64,000 nucleotides of DNA from Flavobacterium pectinovorum (GTDB lineage: Bacteria > Bacteroidota > Bacteroidia > Flavobacteriales > Flavobacteriaceae), in the NCBI RefSeq assembly GCF_006438875.1, contig NZ_RCZH01000004.1, positions 124,001 to 188,000 on the forward strand, given 5' to 3'. A program made the position numbers and the translations under genes. The notes beneath the pieces were generated by a model, which saw only the letters and a list, made by a program, of their open reading frames with translations, had not been told where the DNA came from and did no database searches. Positions 61,952 to 64,000 of this stretch are shown in pieces (position 1 is the stretch's first letter; each line of letters begins with the position of its first letter).

Positions 61952-63133
61952 ATGAATTTTAACGTCAACGAAAAAGGATATTACGGAGAATTTGGAGGAG
62001 CTTATATTCCTGAAATGTTATATCCAAACGTAGAAGAATTACGCCAGAATTATTTAAAAATAACAAGTGAGCCAGATTTTAAAGCCGAGTTCGATCAGTT
62101 ATTAAAAGATTACGTTGGCCGCCCAAGTCCGCTTTATTTTGCAAAGCGACTATCTGAAAAATACAATACCAAAATCTACTTAAAAAGAGAAGATTTAAAT
62201 CATACCGGAGCGCATAAAGTCAACAACACAATTGGGCAAATATTGGTAGCACAACGTCTGGGTAAAAAACGAATTATTGCTGAAACCGGAGCAGGTCAAC
62301 ATGGAGTCGCAACCGCAACAGTTTGTGCTCTTATGGGATTGGAATGTATCGTGTATATGGGCGAAATTGACATTGCACGTCAGGCACCAAACGTAGCGCG
62401 TATGAAAATGCTAGGCGCTGAGGTTCGTCCGGCACTTTCAGGATCAAGAACCTTAAAAGATGCTACAAACGAAGCTATTCGTGACTGGATCAATAATCCC
62501 GTTGACACACATTATATCATTGGATCTGCAATTGGACCGCATCCTTATCCGGATATGGTGACTCGTTTTCAGAGTGTCATTTCAGAAGAAATCAAATGGC
62601 AGTTAAAAGAAAAAGAAGGACGCGAAAATCCTGATTATGTAGTTGCATGCATCGGTGGCGGAAGTAATGCTGCCGGAACTTATTATCACTTTTTACACGA
62701 GCCTGAAGTTGGTATTATTGCCGTTGAAGCAGCCGGAAAAGGGGTTGATAGCGGTCACAGCGCAGCAACGAGTAAATTAGGAAAAGTTGGTGTTATACAC
62801 GGTTGCAAAACTCTTTTAATGCAAACTCCAGACGGACAAATTACGGAGCCTTATTCGATTTCTGCAGGTCTGGATTATCCCGGAGTTGGACCAATGCATG
62901 CGCATTTGGCACAAACAGGACGTGGCGAATTCTTCTCCGTAACGGATGATGATGCTATGAATGCAGGTTTGCAGCTTACGAAACTAGAAGGAATTATTCC
63001 GGCAATAGAAAGCGCGCATGCTTTTGCGGTTTTAGATCAAAAGAAATTTAAACCAACTGATATTGTCGTAATCAGTCTTTCGGGTCGTGGTGACAAAGAT
63101 CTAGACAATTATATTGATTATTTTAAGTTATAA
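61952..63133 (+). CDS. trpB: Tryptophan synthase beta subunit
   Basis: 393 aa. GEFGGAYIPEML, the PLP Lys in HTGAHKVNNTIGQ, ETGAGQHGVATAT, CIGGGSNAAGTYY, GRGDKDLDNY. 12 bp after trpF. The alpha subunit gene trpA is not in the window. Confidence 0.98.
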   Translation: MNFNVNEKGYYGEFGGAYIPEMLYPNVEELRQNYLKITSEPDFKAEFDQLLKDYVGRPSPLYFAKRLSEKYNTKIYLKREDLNHTGAHKVNNTIGQILVAQRLGKKRIIAETGAGQHGVATATVCALMGLECIVYMGEIDIARQAPNVARMKMLGAEVRPALSGSRTLKDATNEAIRDWINNPVDTHYIIGSAIGPHPYPDMVTRFQSVISEEIKWQLKEKEGRENPDYVVACIGGGSNAAGTYYHFLHEPEVGIIAVEAAGKGVDSGHSAATSKLGKVGVIHGCKTLLMQTPDGQITEPYSISAGLDYPGVGPMHAHLAQTGRGEFFSVTDDDAMNAGLQLTKLEGIIPAIESAHAFAVLDQKKFKPTDIVVISLSGRGDKDLDNYIDYFKL

Positions 63134-63145
63134 AAATAGTAATTT

Positions 63146-63252
63146 GGGCGTTCCCTCCGGTCGGGCTTTCGGCTATATTCCCGATTAACAAAAACTACGG
63201 CTAAAAAGCCTTGTTTTTCTAAATCGGGAGATACCGCCTCTATCCCTAACGC
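63146..63252. repeat. Dispersed GGGCGTTCCCTCCGGTCGGG element
   Basis: Begins GGGCGTTCCCTCCGGTCGGG (63146-63165), ends ATCCCTAACGC, with an inner pair around TCCCGATTA / TAAATCGGGA. Twin of 38170-38256. Confidence 0.75.
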
Positions 63253-63282
63253 AAAAAACAAACAACGAGAAAAATAGTAATT

Positions 63283-63603
63283 ATGGAAAAGTTATTCTCT
63301 TACGGAACATTAAGGTCAAAACAAATTCAAATGCAAATTTTTAATAAAGTTCTGACTGGAACTTCTGATCAGCTGCTGGGCTATAAACTAAAAAGTCTGC
63401 AAATTGAAGAAGAATTTGGAATGGCAGATTACGTTGTAGCAGTACCCAGCGCAGATTCTTCAGATCCGATACACGGTGTTGCTTTTAATATTTTGGCTTC
63501 AGATTTAGCTAAAGTAGATATATTCGAATCTAATGCCTATAAAAGAGTTCAGGTAACATTGAGTTCTGGAATAGTGGCATGGGTTTATATTGAAAATAAA
63601 TAA
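63283..63603 (+). CDS. Gamma-glutamylcyclotransferase-like (AIG2-type) protein
   Basis: 106 aa. LFSYGTLRSKQIQ is the YGTLR motif; the catalytic Glu is in LAKVDIFESNAYKRVQV. A single barrel of about 110 residues, as in AIG2-like GGCTs. It may process gamma-glutamyl amines. Between trpB and the amidohydrolase. Confidence 0.88.
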   Translation: MEKLFSYGTLRSKQIQMQIFNKVLTGTSDQLLGYKLKSLQIEEEFGMADYVVAVPSADSSDPIHGVAFNILASDLAKVDIFESNAYKRVQVTLSSGIVAWVYIENK

Positions 63604-63621
63604 TCGAAACTAACAAAAATA

Positions 63622-63648
63622 CCTAACAGGTTTTCGAAACCTGTTAGG
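63622..63648. repeat. Perfect palindrome CCTAACAGGTTT
   Basis: CCTAACAGGTTT (63622-63633) and AAACCTGTTAGG (63637-63648), loop TCG; a short hairpin in the trpB-downstream gap, no T tract so not a usual terminator. Confidence 0.75.
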
Positions 63649-63662
63649 ATAAACAAAACAAA

Positions 63663-64000
63663 ATGATTTTAGCAGCGGCACAAACAAAACCAACACGAGG
63701 AGATATTGAAACTAATTTATCAGATCATTATCGTCTTATTGATTTGGCAGTGCAAAATGGAGCACAATTAATCGCATTTCCCGAAATGTCTATTACAGGT
63801 TATGAAAGAGAAAATGCTCAAAAATTGGCTTTCAAAAAAGACGATTCAAGACTGGCACATTTAAAAAAATTAGCAGTCGAAAATAATATCATTATTATTA
63901 CCGGTGCGCCAATTCAAGTAGAATCAGAATTGTTTATTGGGGAATTTATTATTTCTCCTGATAATTCGGTAAAAATTTATACGAAGCAATTTTTGCATGA
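63663..64000 (+). CDS. Carbon-nitrogen hydrolase (nitrilase superfamily), cut by window end
   Basis: 112 complete codons are visible. AAAQTKPTRGDIETNL is the start, Glu in IAFPEMSITGYE is the first catalytic residue, and Lys in KIYTKQFLH is the second; the Cys lies beyond the window. Probably an omega-amidase, N-carbamoyl or beta-ureido-type amidohydrolase; the true substrate cannot be told from this part. Confidence 0.88.
   Translation, partial: MILAAAQTKPTRGDIETNLSDHYRLIDLAVQNGAQLIAFPEMSITGYERENAQKLAFKKDDSRLAHLKKLAVENNIIIITGAPIQVESELFIGEFIISPDNSVKIYTKQFLH

Noticed and set aside
1..64000. tRNA, rRNA or insertion-sequence transposase genes
   Set aside because: None recognised by reading; short RNA genes could have been missed without a structure search.

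Overview
The window reads as chromosomal DNA of a Bacteroidota, most likely a Flavobacterium. The evidence is the low GC content, many lipoproteins with a Cys followed by S/K/D residues, a TAnnTTTG promoter element upstream of several genes, an efflux operon with a lipoprotein outer-membrane component, a trp operon in the order E-G-D-C-F-B, and many palindromic intergenic repeats. The genus is an inference from gene style. No rRNA, tRNA, IS transposase, CRISPR array or prophage was seen.

1-18 kb is the least ordinary part. After a 5'-truncated PAS histidine kinase (3-1808) comes a cassette that occurs twice: a leftward single-pass membrane protein of unknown family, a shared non-coding block, a rightward 65-67 aa lipoprotein with a Pro/Gly-rich tail, and a TPR histidine kinase. 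Copy 1 (2468-6478) also carries a response regulator; copy 2 (14622-18185) does not. The non-coding block is present three times (3520-3761, 15294-15515, 15917-16138). It holds GGAAT boxes spaced 9-10 bp apart, a palindrome, and a stem with compensatory changes that can fold into a pseudoknot. In both cassettes the kinase start codon lies in the loop of an apparent intrinsic terminator, so kinase output is probably set by attenuation. This is the best candidate for an undescribed regulatory system. Between the copies lie small secreted proteins, a compact cluster (DUF4236-like, excalibur, TerB-like, 4-TM coiled-coil, VWA-like lipoprotein), a GH1 beta-glucosidase, and a divergent nucleotidase/DeoR pair with shared operators.

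18-34 kb carries an RND efflux operon, two GNAT acetyltransferases, an outer-membrane barrel, an ACT-domain protein, a secreted esterase, a secreted M1 peptidase, an NADP-type GAPDH/ALDH and a rhodanese. 34-47 kb is a sulfur/redox region: a Crp/Fnr regulator, a TauE/SafE exporter, an SDR with a second Crp-type regulator, cytochrome bd (cydAB), a metallo-beta-lactamase/double-rhodanese protein and two half-size YeeE transporters. The exporter and the MBL-rhodanese gene share a 14-bp site at identical distance from the -7 element, which suggests one regulon.

47-56 kb holds glpD-glpK-glpF, a MarR/nitroreductase/YceI operon with twin operators, a toxin-antitoxin pair whose toxin is frameshifted, and a beta-helix secreted protein. 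56-64 kb is the trp operon behind a leader peptide with three Trp codons and a clear terminator/antiterminator pair. The operon contains an inserted lipoprotein and an acetyltransferase gene; trpA is not present before the window ends in a carbon-nitrogen hydrolase gene. Gene-free gaps over 300 bp (15270-16221, 31207-31908, 33880-34411, 35039-35456, 36243-36653, 43267-43776, 45196-45596, 51274-51984) are almost entirely filled by palindromic or tandem repeats or by the leader blocks.
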